A stretch of DNA of 64,000 bases from Deefgea rivuli DSM 18356 (GCF_000620145.1 NZ_KK211081.1:434028-498027), one strand, 5' to 3'. Shown: positions 46,727-57,458, numbered from the stretch's first letter. Translations and numbers: made by a program. Notes: generated by a model not told the origin, from the sequence alone.

Positions 46727-46767
46727 TCTTGGTCTATTCCTGAGGCTTAGCTAACTCCCTGCTTAAA

Positions 46768-46801
46768 ATAAAAAAACCGCCCAATCTTTCGATTGGGCGG
46801 A
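46768..46801 (-). terminator. Terminator between the EAL-HDOD and porin genes
   Basis: CCGCCCAATC (46777-46786) pairs perfectly with GATTGGGCGG (46791-46800) over TTTC; the minus strand continues into TTTTTTTATT. It mainly serves the porin gene, though plus-strand transcripts also enter it. Confidence 0.88.
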
Positions 46802-46830
46802 TCAAGTTCAAGCGGTCAAACACTAACAAA

Positions 46831-47913
46831 TTAAAAGTCCGAACGTACGCCAACAGAGAATAAGTCCATGCTTTGGCCATTATTCAATGTGTAGCCTGAC
46901 TCTGTCGTAAAGCTAGAATTTTTGTCATTATTCAGTTTTGTATAAGTTGCATAAACTTTCGACTGCTTCGACAAATTATAAGATGCCGCAACAGAAACCT
47001 GGTCACCACCAGACTCTGAAAGAGTGTCAACATCATTTGCTTTTACATAAGTTAGCAAGAAGTTCATTTTTTGAAACTTGTACGAGCCTGCAATTGCGTA
47101 ACTATCTTGATCACGAGATGTTTTCCCATCATCACGAGTTACATTTTCATATGTAAGACCCAAGCCAAAATCCATATACTTAGCATTTGCACCAATCATA
47201 TAACCACTAACCGATGCATCACCCATTGGCTTAGTTGTAATTTTTGATGATTTGTAATCGGCCGTTTGATCCATTGCATTGGAATAAACAGCACCGACGT
47301 TAAACATATCATTTTTCCAAGAACCACCGATCTGGAAAGTAGATGCGTCGTATTGAGCTGTTTTCTCACCAATCGTGTACGATGTGCTGGCATTAAAACC
47401 ACTGAAGTTTGGTGTTTCATAAAAAATCACCTGTCCATCACGACCACCGAGGCGGCGCAACAATTGGCCATTACCTAGATAACCAGAAGAATCATTCATC
47501 TCATTTTCGATTGTAGGTGAAATGTTTTTCAACATCGTTTTGTATGCATTATCCATTTTACCAAAACGAGTAAAACCAAAATCACCTTTGTAACCAATAT
47601 AAGTATCACGCGAGCCCCAAACGTTGCTAGAAACCTTGTCATAAGGATCGCCAACGTGGAAACGGTTTTCCAGAACCCATACCAAATCGCCACCAAAATC
47701 CAACTTGTCTTTACCTGAAAAACGGATACGTGAGCTTTGATCTGCTAGTTGTGTTCTGCTAGTGCCATCGCTTTTTGAACCTGCTTTAACGCCAACTTGA
47801 TCTGGGCTGACGTATTCCATAGCAGTACGAACACTCCCGCTAATTGTCACTTCGGCAACAGCCAAAGAACTAGTCAATGCGGTAGCAAGAGATAATGCAA
47901 TAATTTTGTTCAT
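46831..47913 (-). CDS. Neisseria-type trimeric porin (first of three)
   Basis: 361 residues with a signal peptide (MNKIIALSLATALTSSLAVA, cleavage before EVTISG) and about 16 alternating amphipathic strands. ELDFGGDLVWVLENRF-like and DTYIGYKGDFGFTRFGKMDN segments are typical of Gram-negative porins of the OmpC/PorB group; the C-terminus VGVRSDF ends in Phe for outer-membrane insertion. The open frame extends upstream to 48054 but that part is not signal-like. It is more divergent from the other two porins here than they are from each other. Confidence 0.92.
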   Translation of the reverse strand: MNKIIALSLATALTSSLAVAEVTISGSVRTAMEYVSPDQVGVKAGSKSDGTSRTQLADQSSRIRFSGKDKLDFGGDLVWVLENRFHVGDPYDKVSSNVWGSRDTYIGYKGDFGFTRFGKMDNAYKTMLKNISPTIENEMNDSSGYLGNGQLLRRLGGRDGQVIFYETPNFSGFNASTSYTIGEKTAQYDASTFQIGGSWKNDMFNVGAVYSNAMDQTADYKSSKITTKPMGDASVSGYMIGANAKYMDFGLGLTYENVTRDDGKTSRDQDSYAIAGSYKFQKMNFLLTYVKANDVDTLSESGGDQVSVAASYNLSKQSKVYATYTKLNNDKNSSFTTESGYTLNNGQSMDLFSVGVRSDF

Positions 47914-48124
47914 TTGATTCAAGCTCTTTATTAAAAAGATGATTAAAAAATTGGTTATATCGAAATTGGGCTGTTGACTAGCAAAAAAACACTCATCTGA
48001 TTCCAAATTTTCATGAACAAATGATAATCTTTTTACGTTACAAAAAAATGACATTTATGATAAAAGATCATAATCTGATTAAAAAAATTTAATACCTAAG
48101 CCAATAGTTATAAAAGAAAACAAT

Positions 48125-48156
48125 AAAAAAAGGCAGCCTAAGCTGCCTTTTTTTAT
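48125..48156. terminator. Bidirectional terminator downstream of the second porin gene
   Basis: AGGCAGC (48131-48137) and GCTGCCT (48142-48148) around CTAA, with T-runs on both sides (TTTTTTT on plus, TTTTTTATT on minus). The remaining region 47914-48182 is AT-rich upstream DNA of the first porin. Confidence 0.88.
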
Positions 48157-48182
48157 TTCTAATTAGCGATTAAATCACTAGA

Positions 48183-49259
48183 TTAGAAGCCTGTCCAAGT
48201 ACCAACTAAGATACGAGTAGCGTTGTCTTTGCTACCTGCTTTACCATCATCATTTTGCCAAGCAGCTGCGTTTGCACCCCAGTTCTTGCCAACCATGTTG
48301 TGACGGATTTGCAAGAATGCGCCAGTGTTTTTAGACAAAGAGTAATCCCATTGGAAGCCAATAGTTTCAAAGTCGTTGTCGTTCTGATTTTGGCCATCTT
48401 TCTCAGCAGTTTGCAACATGTAGCCAAGGCTCAGTGCATTTTTACCGAAGCCATAAGTACCGCTCAACAGGTAACCCATTTGATCCGCTTCAACACCAGT
48501 AGGAGTTTCTGCGTTGATGTTACGTACAGCTGCACGCAAAGCTACATCAGCGATAGAACCACGAGCACCGATAACCCAGTTAGCGTAGCTCGCGCCTTTT
48601 TCGTCTTTCATGCCGTTTGCTTTACCGGCAGTTTGACCACCAGCCCAATCGCGGCCGTTTGGAATTGGAGAACCGTCTTCAACTGCGAAGTAACCCATAT
48701 CCAAGTTTACAGGACCGATAGCGCCTTGCAATGTTACTTCGTATGCAGTAGCAGCATTGTTATTGCCGTTACCGAAATCGTAAGCAGCAGTCAGGTTAAA
48801 ACCACCAAACGATGGAGAAGCGTAGCTAATACCTGAGCCAAAGCCAGTATTAGGAACTTCACCCATAGTGCCTGAGAAGCCTTTAGAGCCATATGGCCAG
48901 TCTTGGATCAGGTAAGTGTTAGACCATTGGTTACCAAACTTCAAAGTACCCCAGTCGCCACCGTAAGCAATCCAAGCTTCGCGGATGCCCATTGCATCAA
49001 AACGATCTGGAGTTGCTACTTTCTGAGCAAGACGCCAAGACAAAGTGCTGCCATTGTCTAGTTTGTCTTTGCCATCGATATTCACAACGATTGCGATTTC
49101 TTGCAACAATTTACCAGTAGTACCAGTAGCAGTACCATCGCTATTGTTAGTACGGTAAAACAAATCCATCTCAGCAGAGCCGTTGATAGATACTTCAGCG
49201 AAAGCTGGAGCAGATACAGCAGCAGCAACAGCTACAGCCAATAGAACGCGCTTGAACAT
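48183..49259 (-). CDS. Outer-membrane porin (second of three)
   Basis: 358 residues. Signal peptide MFKRVLLAVAVAAAVSAPAF with cleavage near AFA-EVSINGS, then beta-barrel repeats (AEMDLFYRTNNSDG, DKLDNGSTLSWRLAQKV, REAWIAYGGDWGTLKFGNQW) and a terminal VGTWTGF. Clearly a paralogue of the third porin: both share AEMDLFYRTN, EIAIVVNIDGKDKLD and the GTWTGF ending. Channel selectivity is unknown; position near glucose catabolism genes hints at nutrient uptake, by inference only. Confidence 0.92.
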   Translation of the reverse strand: MFKRVLLAVAVAAAVSAPAFAEVSINGSAEMDLFYRTNNSDGTATGTTGKLLQEIAIVVNIDGKDKLDNGSTLSWRLAQKVATPDRFDAMGIREAWIAYGGDWGTLKFGNQWSNTYLIQDWPYGSKGFSGTMGEVPNTGFGSGISYASPSFGGFNLTAAYDFGNGNNNAATAYEVTLQGAIGPVNLDMGYFAVEDGSPIPNGRDWAGGQTAGKANGMKDEKGASYANWVIGARGSIADVALRAAVRNINAETPTGVEADQMGYLLSGTYGFGKNALSLGYMLQTAEKDGQNQNDNDFETIGFQWDYSLSKNTGAFLQIRHNMVGKNWGANAAAWQNDDGKAGSKDNATRILVGTWTGF

Positions 49260-49422
49260 TTATTATTCTCCAAAAGATACGAGAGTTAAGTTAAAACCAC
49301 CGTAACAGCAGGCTGCAATCTGAACATTGCCGCCACTGCTTTACAGACTCGAGAATACCCATGTTTGGAGTGCAAGGCAAAACCAAGCGGCTTTCGGCCT
49401 ACAAACTGTATCGCGCAAACAA

Positions 49423-49450
49423 CAAAAACGGCGCATTGCTGCGCCGCTTT
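49423..49450 (-). terminator. Terminator after the third porin gene
   Basis: CGGCGC (49429-49434) and GCGCCG (49441-49446) over ATTGCT; the minus strand then reads TTTTTGTTG. Confidence 0.75.
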
Positions 49451-49486
49451 TATGCAAAACTCATTTAACTACATCAACTTAGCGCT

Positions 49487-50593
49487 TTAGAAGCCAGTCC
49501 AAGTACCAACCAGTACACGTAAGGAATTATCTTTCCCACTACCTGCTGAACCATCGAGTTGATAAGCACCATGCATCACACTGGCTTTGTTGGCATTATC
49601 TAGCATGTGGTAACGCGCTTGAATAAAGCCGCTAGTGTTTTTAGACAAGGTGTAGTTGTACTGAGCATTCAGCACATCCATGCCATCATCAGCGGTCACG
49701 CCATCAGTTTTACTATCAGTAACACGTTGGTAACCCAGATTCATATTGTGCTTACCCGTCGTATAGCCTGCACGCACTAAGTATTGATCCACCGTAGTTT
49801 TACCTGTGCCTGCATGGATAGCACTGTTCACTTCGCCATTCCATTCATTGCGCTTTGCACTTGCAGCGACGTCAAAACCATTTTCAAAGCGATACATAGC
49901 ACCTACGTTATAAGCGCGAACCTTGTTATCTTTCGCGTAATTACCACCACTACCCCAACCACCGCTATTACCAAATACATAGGCTTCAGATGATGCAGAA
50001 CCATCGTTTTTCGCCTCGTGGAAGCCAGCATCTACACGCAAACCACCTTGCGTATAATTTGCGGTAAGCTCGTATGCATGTGCATCGCGATCACCAGAAC
50101 CCAGGTCGTATTGCCCTTGGAAGCTAAAGCCACCAAAGTTAGGCGAGAAATAGCTAACCGCTTTACTGTACTGAACAGTGTGCGCACCAAAATCAGCCCA
50201 AAGGTTACCTTGGCCTTGCGCGCCATATGGCCAATCCATCGCTAAGTATTGATTAGAGAATTGATTACCAAAACGCATCTCACCCCAGCCGCCTTCGTAA
50301 CCGATCCAAGCTTCACGCTGACCAAATGAATCATAGCGATAGTCTGTCGCTACTTTTTGCGCTAGACGCCATTTTAAAGTGTCGCCACTATCGAGCTTAT
50401 CTTTACCGTCGATATTTACAACGATTGCAATTTCTTGCCCCATAGCACCGCCAGAACTGCCGCCATTGCCATCAGCCTGGTTCGTACGATAAAACAAATC
50501 CATTTCAGCTGAACCCGAAATAGAAATTTCAGCCATTGCTGGCACAGCAAATGCGGTCGACAACAGACTACCAATCAGTAAACGCTTGAACAT
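49487..50593 (-). CDS. Outer-membrane porin (third of three)
   Basis: 368 residues from MFKRLLIGSLLSTAFAVPAM, a signal peptide cleaved before EISISGS, with GGAG upstream; the open frame to 50650 adds 19 non-signal residues. Barrel strands include EAWIGYEGGWGEMRFGNQFS and FSPNFGGFSFQGQYDLG, ending VLVGTWTGF. Tandem paralogue of the second porin, with separate terminator and upstream region, so expression can differ. Confidence 0.92.
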   Translation of the reverse strand: MFKRLLIGSLLSTAFAVPAMAEISISGSAEMDLFYRTNQADGNGGSSGGAMGQEIAIVVNIDGKDKLDSGDTLKWRLAQKVATDYRYDSFGQREAWIGYEGGWGEMRFGNQFSNQYLAMDWPYGAQGQGNLWADFGAHTVQYSKAVSYFSPNFGGFSFQGQYDLGSGDRDAHAYELTANYTQGGLRVDAGFHEAKNDGSASSEAYVFGNSGGWGSGGNYAKDNKVRAYNVGAMYRFENGFDVAASAKRNEWNGEVNSAIHAGTGKTTVDQYLVRAGYTTGKHNMNLGYQRVTDSKTDGVTADDGMDVLNAQYNYTLSKNTSGFIQARYHMLDNANKASVMHGAYQLDGSAGSGKDNSLRVLVGTWTGF

Positions 50594-50899
50594 ATTTAAC
50601 ACTCCTCGTTGAACAGATGAACCACCTAAGACAGAAGGCATGTGACGCATTATCCAGACCTTACTCGGCTTACTCTGTGCAAAAAAGACGCTTTCGAGGG
50701 TGTAAAATTACCTCCACAGCATAGCCAGATGCTGCATGTCATACCTTAGCGTTTTATTTGGACCCTTATTGCCGCGCCACAGCAGCATTCATTGATCGAT
50801 GAATATTGCCGCTCGAAGAGATAGCGAAAAAAAATGCCGGTCAGCTAGGCCGACCGGCATTCATTGCGCTTGATTTAAATAATTTAAATCAGGCTAGAT
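50594..50899. other. Intergenic region: porin promoter side and gap terminator
   Basis: 306 bp. It holds the third porin's leader on its left and, at 50834-50860, the gap terminator. I can assign no other feature; a -10-like TATAAT is not evident. Confidence 0.5.
50825..50860 (-). terminator. Terminator after gap
   Basis: ATGCCGGTC (50834-50842) pairs perfectly with GACCGGCAT (50852-50860); on the minus strand the stem is followed by TTTTTTTTCGC. Confidence 0.9.
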
Positions 50900-51907
<1,008 letters not shown>

Positions 51908-51983
51908 TCAATCTCCAAAAGAGGTGTAAAAACAAGTATGTACCCGTGTAACAGCTAGCCACAAGGTAATAAAAGCCAAAAGC

Positions 51984-51998
51984 CGTAGCAGACCTACA
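51984..51998. promoter_or_regulatory. Candidate HexR operator upstream of gap
   Basis: CGTAGCAGACCTACA: the half-sites CGTAG and CTACA are identical to those of the palindrome at 54867-54881 near edd. In Pseudomonas, gap is a known HexR target. Confidence 0.5.
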
Positions 51999-52180
51999 GC
52001 AAGACAAAACAACAGAGCAAGACAATATGTGCCTAGCAATTTAATTAATAACGGAGCGCTTAAGCATGCACCATTTAGCGCACCCTTGCCTTTGCGCCAC
52101 GACAAACTCGGCGCAAAAATCAGAGTCAAAGACCAGCTTATCGATCACGACAAAATGGCACCCCACTCTGAATGGCATGC

Positions 52181-52210
52181 AAAAACTAACCCGCCGCAAA
52201 CGCGACGGGT
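52181..52210 (-). terminator. Terminator after eda
   Basis: On the minus strand CCCGTCGC and GCGGCGGG form an eight-pair stem with one mismatch around GTTT, then TTAGTTTTTGC. Confidence 0.75.
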
Positions 52211-52220
52211 ATCAATCAAA

Positions 52221-52844
52221 TTAAGGACGCAGTGCAGCTGCTTCGCGCGCCAAAGCAGTAATCCCTGCCCAATCGCCCTTCGCAACCATTTCTTTCGGCG
52301 CCAACCAAGAACCACCGACGCAGCCGACGTTAGGCAACGCCAATAACTTAGGTGCCGATTCCAAGCTCACACCGCCAGTTGGGCAGAACAGAATTTGTGG
52401 CAATGGGCCGCCCAACGCTTTCAGCATGGCCAAGCTACCTGCTTGTTCCGCAGGGAACAATTTCATCGCATCAAAGCCTTCTTCAAGCGCAGCGATGGCT
52501 TCTGACGGTGTCATCACGCCCGGCAAGAGTTCAATACCGCAAGCGCGTGCCGCAGCAGCGAGTTTTGGCGTTAAACCTGGCGTTACCGCAAATACCGCAC
52601 CCGCGTCTTTCGCTTGCTGGAATTGCTCCGGACGAACCACTGTACCCACACCCACAATCGCGCCTGGCACGTTATCAGCGATGGCTTTCACCGCTGCGAG
52701 TGCGGCTTCAGTGCGCAAAGTCACTTCCAATACACGAATACCACCGTCAACCAAAGCTTGCGCCAAAGGCACAGCGTGTTCCACATTTTCGATGACCAAG
52801 ACTGGCATCACCGAGCAGGAGCGCATAATGTCGCGAATTTGCAT
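52221..52844 (-). CDS. eda: KDPG aldolase (2-dehydro-3-deoxy-phosphogluconate aldolase)
   Basis: 207 residues, the last step of the Entner-Doudoroff pathway: KDPG to pyruvate and glyceraldehyde-3-phosphate. Motifs: VLEVTLRTEAAL with the catalytic Glu, GVGTVVRPEQF, AVTPGLTPKL, the Schiff-base Lys in FDAMKLFPAEQAG and PTGGVSLESAP. The gene follows edd on the same strand with a 140-bp gap that contains a dispersed palindrome. Confidence 0.97.
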   Translation of the reverse strand: MQIRDIMRSCSVMPVLVIENVEHAVPLAQALVDGGIRVLEVTLRTEAALAAVKAIADNVPGAIVGVGTVVRPEQFQQAKDAGAVFAVTPGLTPKLAAAARACGIELLPGVMTPSEAIAALEEGFDAMKLFPAEQAGSLAMLKALGGPLPQILFCPTGGVSLESAPKLLALPNVGCVGGSWLAPKEMVAKGDWAGITALAREAAALRP

Positions 52845-52921
52845 GTTCTAACTCTTCCGTTTTGCGTTATAAAAATAAGCCACCCAAGCAAAAATCAAAT
52901 GGCTCAATAAAAAACCACCAC

Positions 52922-52973
52922 CTAGGGTATATCAATACAGCACTCAGTAATAAAGCCCTGCATCAACATACCC
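52922..52973. repeat. Dispersed palindromic repeat, copy 3
   Basis: Starts CCTAGGGTATATCAATACAG and ends CAACATACCC. Left and right arms pair at about 12 of 16 positions plus G-U pairs. The right arm (TAATAAAGCCCTGCAT) matches TAATAAAGCCTGCAT of the copy at 5716-5764, and the left matches the copy at 30798. Lies in the edd-eda gap. Confidence 0.6.
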
Positions 52974-52984
52974 GCACTTTAAAA

Positions 52985-54808
52985 TTAATGTGCCAAGCCC
53001 ATGCTAATTGCGCCTTCTTCCGCGCCTGTCGCATTTTGGCGGAATGTAGCAAATAACTCACGCCCCATACCATGTCCGTTTTTAGCCATATCCGCAGTAA
53101 CCACTTCACGCGATGCCCATTCTGCAGCATCCACTTGCGCAACCAACTCGCCGGTTTCTGCGTTCAGTAAAATCATATCGCCAGAGCGAACTTTACCCAA
53201 AGCACCGCCACACACCACTTCAGGCGTGATATGAATCGCCGCAGGTACTTTGCCAGAAGCGCCGGACATCCGGCCATCGGTCACCAGTGCGACTTTAAAA
53301 CCGCGATCTTGTAATACGCCCAGCGGTGGTGTGAGTTTGTGTAGCTCGGGCATGCCGTTGGCACGTGGGCCTTGGAAACGCACGACAGCAATAAAGTCGC
53401 GCTCGAGTTCGCCGCGTTTAAAGGCGGCAATCACGTCTTCTTGATCGTCAAACACAATCGCTGGCGCATTCACAATGCGGAATTCCGGCGCAACCGCCGA
53501 AGTTTTAATCACCGCGCGGCCAAGATTACCTTGCAGCAATTTAGTGCCGCCATCAGCTTGGAATGGCTTGGCTACGGTGCTCAATACGCTGGCATCTCCA
53601 GCAACCGTTGGCGCATCACGCCACACCGCAACGCCATTTTCAAGGAAAGGCTCTTGCGCATAATGACGCAGACCAAAACCAGCGGCGGTCCACACATCAT
53701 CGTGCAACAAACCGGCATCCAGCAATTCACGAATCACATAACCCATGCCACCCGCCGCGTGGAAGTGATTCACGTCCGCCGCGCCGTTTGGATAAACTTT
53801 AGCCAGTAAAGGAATAATTGCCGACAAATCACTGAAATCAGACCAATCAATCACCACACCCGCAGCGCGTGCAATCGCGATCAAGTGAATCGTGTGATTC
53901 GTCGAGCCACCTGTAGCGAGCAAACCGATAATGCCATTGATAATCGCTTTCTCATCAATCACTTTACCAACAGGAATAAATTCATTACCCAGCGCCGTAA
54001 TTTGCGCCGCACGTTTGGTTGCCGCAATCGTCAACGCATCACGCAGTTCAGTACCCGGATTGGTAAACGCAGCGCCCGGCAAGTGCAGACCCATGATTTC
54101 CATCAACATTTGATTGGAATTGGCTGTACCAAAGAAAGTACATGTCCCCGCGCCATGGTAAGAGCCTTCTTCAGACGCTAGCAGCGCATCGCGACCGACT
54201 TTACCTTCGGCAAACAATTGGCGCGTTACATTTTTTTCTTTATTCGAAATACCGGTCGTCATCGGGCCAGCAGGTACAAAAATCGTCGGTAAGTGGCCGA
54301 ACTGCAAAGCACCGATCAATAAGCCCGGAACGATTTTGTCACACACGCCCAAACAGAGCATCGCATCAAACATATTGTGCGACAAAGCCACAGCCGTCGA
54401 CATCGCGATCACATCGCGGCTAAACAAAGACAATTCCATGCCAGCTTGACCTTGCGTCACGCCATCACACATCGCTGGTACACCGCCGGCAAATTGCGCC
54501 GTCGCGCCAACTTCATGTGCAGCACGTTTGATCAGCGCAGGGAAGGCTTCGAAGGGTTGATGCGCAGACAGCATTTCATTGTACGAAGACACAATCGCAA
54601 TATTGGCGGTCTTCATTTCGCGCAGCATGATTTTATCAGTCGTCGGCATCGCAGCCCAAGCATGTGCTTGGTTGGTACAGGCAAGACCTTTACGCACAGG
54701 CTCTTTACTAGCGGCTTCTTCTAAGCGCGCCAAATAACGGCCGCGAGATTCTTTACTGCGTTCAATAACACGTTGCGTTACTTCAGCCAGACGAGGATGC
54801 AATGTCAT
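52985..54808 (-). CDS. edd: Phosphogluconate dehydratase
   Basis: 607 residues; dehydrates 6-phosphogluconate to KDPG. An IlvD/Edd-family iron-sulfur enzyme with [47 protein letters not shown] (cluster Cys residues) and [18 protein letters not shown] near the C-terminus. The start [10 protein letters not shown] at 54808 has GGAG six bases upstream; the longer frame to 54940 runs into the regulatory region. Divergent from zwf. Confidence 0.97.
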   Translation of the reverse strand: MTLHPRLAEVTQRVIERSKESRGRYLARLEEAASKEPVRKGLACTNQAHAWAAMPTTDKIMLREMKTANIAIVSSYNEMLSAHQPFEAFPALIKRAAHEVGATAQFAGGVPAMCDGVTQGQAGMELSLFSRDVIAMSTAVALSHNMFDAMLCLGVCDKIVPGLLIGALQFGHLPTIFVPAGPMTTGISNKEKNVTRQLFAEGKVGRDALLASEEGSYHGAGTCTFFGTANSNQMLMEIMGLHLPGAAFTNPGTELRDALTIAATKRAAQITALGNEFIPVGKVIDEKAIINGIIGLLATGGSTNHTIHLIAIARAAGVVIDWSDFSDLSAIIPLLAKVYPNGAADVNHFHAAGGMGYVIRELLDAGLLHDDVWTAAGFGLRHYAQEPFLENGVAVWRDAPTVAGDASVLSTVAKPFQADGGTKLLQGNLGRAVIKTSAVAPEFRIVNAPAIVFDDQEDVIAAFKRGELERDFIAVVRFQGPRANGMPELHKLTPPLGVLQDRGFKVALVTDGRMSGASGKVPAAIHITPEVVCGGALGKVRSGDMILLNAETGELVAQVDAAEWASREVVTADMAKNGHGMGRELFATFRQNATGAEEGAISMGLAH

Positions 54809-54866
54809 ACGAAACTCCGAATAGACTGGGCGACTCAGCACCCAGCAGAAATGCATAGAAATTAGG

Positions 54867-54881
54867 CGTAGTTTTACTACA
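54867..54881. promoter_or_regulatory. Candidate HexR operator, edd side
   Basis: CGTAGTTTTACTACA, a palindrome with GTAGT/ACTAC arms, 59 bp upstream of the edd start codon. Confidence 0.65.
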
Positions 54882-55035
54882 ATCGGCGCTACAGAGCAAC
54901 CCAAAAGAGTAAGTCGGCCCCTTGCGTTGCAATGCAACATTGGCGTTTACTACCATGGGCTTGCTGCTCTTCACGGCAAAAAAACAGCGGGTACAATTAA
55001 CAAATTATAAATTCGTTTGCACCGTCATTTGGGCA

Positions 55036-55050
55036 TGTAGTAAGATTACA
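55036..55050. promoter_or_regulatory. Candidate HexR operator, zwf side
   Basis: TGTAGTAAGATTACA, close to the HexR consensus remembered from gammaproteobacteria (TGTAATTAAATTACA, 12 of 15), 64 bp upstream of the zwf start. Confidence 0.7.
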
Positions 55051-55114
55051 AAGCTTACTTGTCTGCCCGCACAATTTGGGTGCACATCAACCCTCACAGG
55101 AAGGATTTTCGGCA

Positions 55115-56563
55115 ATGACTCCGATCGACGCTTTCGACATGGTATTTTTTGGCGGCACGGGTGACTTGGCCTTGCGCAAGCTACTGCCAGCACTTTACCA
55201 CCAACATCAAGATGGCAACCTTCCAGTGGATGGTCGCATCATCTGTTTAGGACGCAGCCCTTCAGACACTGCCAGCTACGTTGCCAAAGCGCAAAGCAAA
55301 GCGAAAGAGTTCTTAGGCAACCATTATAACGAAGCCGATTGGGCTGTGTTCGCCCAACGCATCGAATACTTTAAAGTTGATGCCAATACAACGAGCGACT
55401 TTGTCATTTTGGCTGAAGCGCTCAACGTTTACCCAAATCGTAGCCGCGTATTCTACCTGTCAACCGCACCGGATTTCTTCGCGCCGATTGCAAAAAATCT
55501 AGCTGAAGTAGGCCTGAACAAAGGCAAAGCACGCGTTGTACTCGAAAAACCGCTCGGCCACGATCTAGAATCTTCGAATAAAATCAACGATGAAGTCGGC
55601 GAATACTTCGAAGAACAACAAATTTACCGCATCGATCACTACCTCGGTAAAGAACCAGTTCTGAATTTGATTGCATTGCGTTTTGCCAACACTTTGCTCG
55701 AACCTCTGTGGCGCCGCGAATGGATTCGCGACGTGCAAATCACCGTGACTGAGCAAGTCGGCGTTGAAACCCGTGCTGATTTCTACGATAAAACTGGCGC
55801 ATTGCGCGATATGGTGCAAAACCATCTCTTGCAACTCTTGACCATCGTCGCGATGGAGCCACCCGCTTCAATCGATGCCGATGCAGTTCGCGACGAAAAA
55901 CTCAAAGTGCTGCGTGCCTTAAAACCGCTCACGCCAGAAACCGTGCATAACAAAGTCGTGCGTGGTCAATACCGTGCTGGCGCGGTCGGCGGCAAAGCCG
56001 TTGCCGGTTATCAAGATGAACCTGGCGTGCCAGCAGGCTCGAAAGCGGAAACGTTTGTTGCACTGAAAGCAGAAATTGAAACTTGGCGTTGGGCTGGCGT
56101 ACCATTCTTCTTGCGCACAGGCAAACGTCTGCAAGAACGTCTGGCTGAAATCGTGATTAATTTCCGCGAAGCGCCAACGTCGATTTTCGGCAAAAACACG
56201 CAACCGAATCGCTTAGTGATTCAATTGCAACCGGCTGAATCAGTACGCCTTTATATGCTAGCGAAAGAGCCAGGCCGTGAGCGTTTGCGCGAAGTGTATT
56301 TGGATCTGGATTTCAAAGAAGCATTTAGCACTCGCAGCCCAGAAGCCTACGAGCGCTTGTTGATGGACGTAATCAAAGGCGATTTGTCGCTATTTGTGCG
56401 TCGTGACGAGCAACGTGCAGCTTGGCGTTGGGTTGAACCGATCATCGAAAGCTGGGAAAACAGCTCAGAAGGTCCAAAAACTTACACCGCAGGCACTTGG
56501 GGCCCAGCGGCTTCTTCAGCACTGTTGTCACGTGATGGACTGTGCTGGCACGAAGAATCTTAA
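55115..56563 (+). CDS. zwf: Glucose-6-phosphate 1-dehydrogenase
   Basis: 482 residues. NADP site FFGGTGDLALRKLLPALY at the N-terminus, substrate/catalytic motif RIDHYLGKEPVLNL, and EKPLGHDL upstream of it. Oxidises glucose-6-phosphate to 6-phosphogluconolactone. MTPIDAF at 55115 follows AGGAAGGA; a start at 55076 would lack a ribosome site. First gene of zwf-pgl-hexR-pgi. Confidence 0.98.
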   Translation: MTPIDAFDMVFFGGTGDLALRKLLPALYHQHQDGNLPVDGRIICLGRSPSDTASYVAKAQSKAKEFLGNHYNEADWAVFAQRIEYFKVDANTTSDFVILAEALNVYPNRSRVFYLSTAPDFFAPIAKNLAEVGLNKGKARVVLEKPLGHDLESSNKINDEVGEYFEEQQIYRIDHYLGKEPVLNLIALRFANTLLEPLWRREWIRDVQITVTEQVGVETRADFYDKTGALRDMVQNHLLQLLTIVAMEPPASIDADAVRDEKLKVLRALKPLTPETVHNKVVRGQYRAGAVGGKAVAGYQDEPGVPAGSKAETFVALKAEIETWRWAGVPFFLRTGKRLQERLAEIVINFREAPTSIFGKNTQPNRLVIQLQPAESVRLYMLAKEPGRERLREVYLDLDFKEAFSTRSPEAYERLLMDVIKGDLSLFVRRDEQRAAWRWVEPIIESWENSSEGPKTYTAGTWGPAASSALLSRDGLCWHEES

Positions 56564-56604
56564 AAGGCGGACACGAAGACTCTATAAAAGCATTTCTCGT
56601 CCTC

Positions 56605-56655
56605 GCGGAGCTTTCCTAGCAGTTGCGTAAATCAGACAACTACGGGAAACTCCGC
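56605..56655 (+). other. Strong RNA hairpin between zwf and pgl
   Basis: GCGGAG (56605-56610) pairs with CTCCGC (56650-56655), continued inward by TTTCC with GGGAA and AGTTG with CAACT around a short loop. Outside it AAAAGGCGG just after the zwf stop can pair with CCGCCCCTTTT (about 56661-56671). No T-run follows the inner hairpin, so an RNA stability or processing element is as likely as attenuation. Confidence 0.55.
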
Positions 56656-56697
56656 ATTGTGCCGCCCCTTTTGAATTGAATTCCTGGAGACACCCGA

Positions 56698-57396
56698 ATG
56701 ACCCTGCAATGGCATGAGTTTAGCAGCAAAGATGAACTCGACCTCAAGCTCGCGCAAGACATTGCTCAGCAACTTCAACAAGCAATCCTCGATCGCGGTT
56801 CAGCCAGTCTTGCAGTGTCCGGCGGACGCACTCCAGCAGGCATGTTTAAAGCACTTCGCACTAGTCCAATTGACTGGAGCAAAGTGATTATTACGTTGGT
56901 AGACGAGCGCTGGGTGCCTAACGATCACGCAGATAGCAATGAGCGCCTGACGCGCGAAAATCTCCTCCAAGATGGTGCAGCAGCAGCGACGTTTATTTCT
57001 ATGGTCAATGATGCAGCAACACCACACGCAGGACTGGAGGGTATTGAAGCGCAGCTTAGCAGCATCAAAGCCCCTATTGATATACTGATCCTAGGTATGG
57101 GTGATGACGGTCACACTGCCTCGCTTTTCCCTAATGCCGTTGAATTAGAAGCCGCTTGTGCGTCAACTCAATGGGTTGCCGCTGTGACGCCGCCTGTAGC
57201 GCCGCATCAACGTATTACTTTAACGTTGCCAACCATCGCAGCAGCACGCAATTTATTGGTGCACATTACTGGCGAAGGCAAAAAAGAATTACTGAATACC
57301 GCAATGCAAGAGCAAAAATCGCTCACTGAATGCTACCCAATTCGCCGAGTACTTGATCAAGCGGCGAGCCCAGTACAGGTTTATTGGACAGCCTAA
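56698..57396 (+). CDS. pgl: 6-phosphogluconolactonase
   Basis: 232 residues, DevB/SOL type: [37 protein letters not shown] and [15 protein letters not shown] are the family motifs. Hydrolyses the lactone made by Zwf to 6-phosphogluconate. GGAG precedes the ATG. Confidence 0.96.
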   Translation: MTLQWHEFSSKDELDLKLAQDIAQQLQQAILDRGSASLAVSGGRTPAGMFKALRTSPIDWSKVIITLVDERWVPNDHADSNERLTRENLLQDGAAAATFISMVNDAATPHAGLEGIEAQLSSIKAPIDILILGMGDDGHTASLFPNAVELEAACASTQWVAAVTPPVAPHQRITLTLPTIAAARNLLVHITGEGKKELLNTAMQEQKSLTECYPIRRVLDQAASPVQVYWTA

Positions 57397-57425
57397 GTGA
57401 TTCACTCTTATTTACATTTTTTATC

Positions 57426-57458
57426 AACGCCATTGCAGCTTTGCTGCTTGGCGTTATT
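57426..57458 (+). terminator. Hairpin between pgl and hexR
   Basis: AACGCC (57426-57431) with GGCGTT (57450-57455) and inner GCAGC/GCTGC around TTT. Only a short ATT follows, so termination is probably partial. Confidence 0.5.

Larger units (their letters stand above)
54809..55114. promoter_or_regulatory. Divergent edd-zwf control region
   Basis: 306 bp between divergent starts. It holds two palindromes of HexR type, 54867-54881 (nearer edd) and 55036-55050 (nearer zwf). Promoter hexamers cannot be assigned with certainty. The arrangement, divergent Entner-Doudoroff genes with hexR downstream of zwf-pgl, is the classical HexR layout. Confidence 0.7.
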
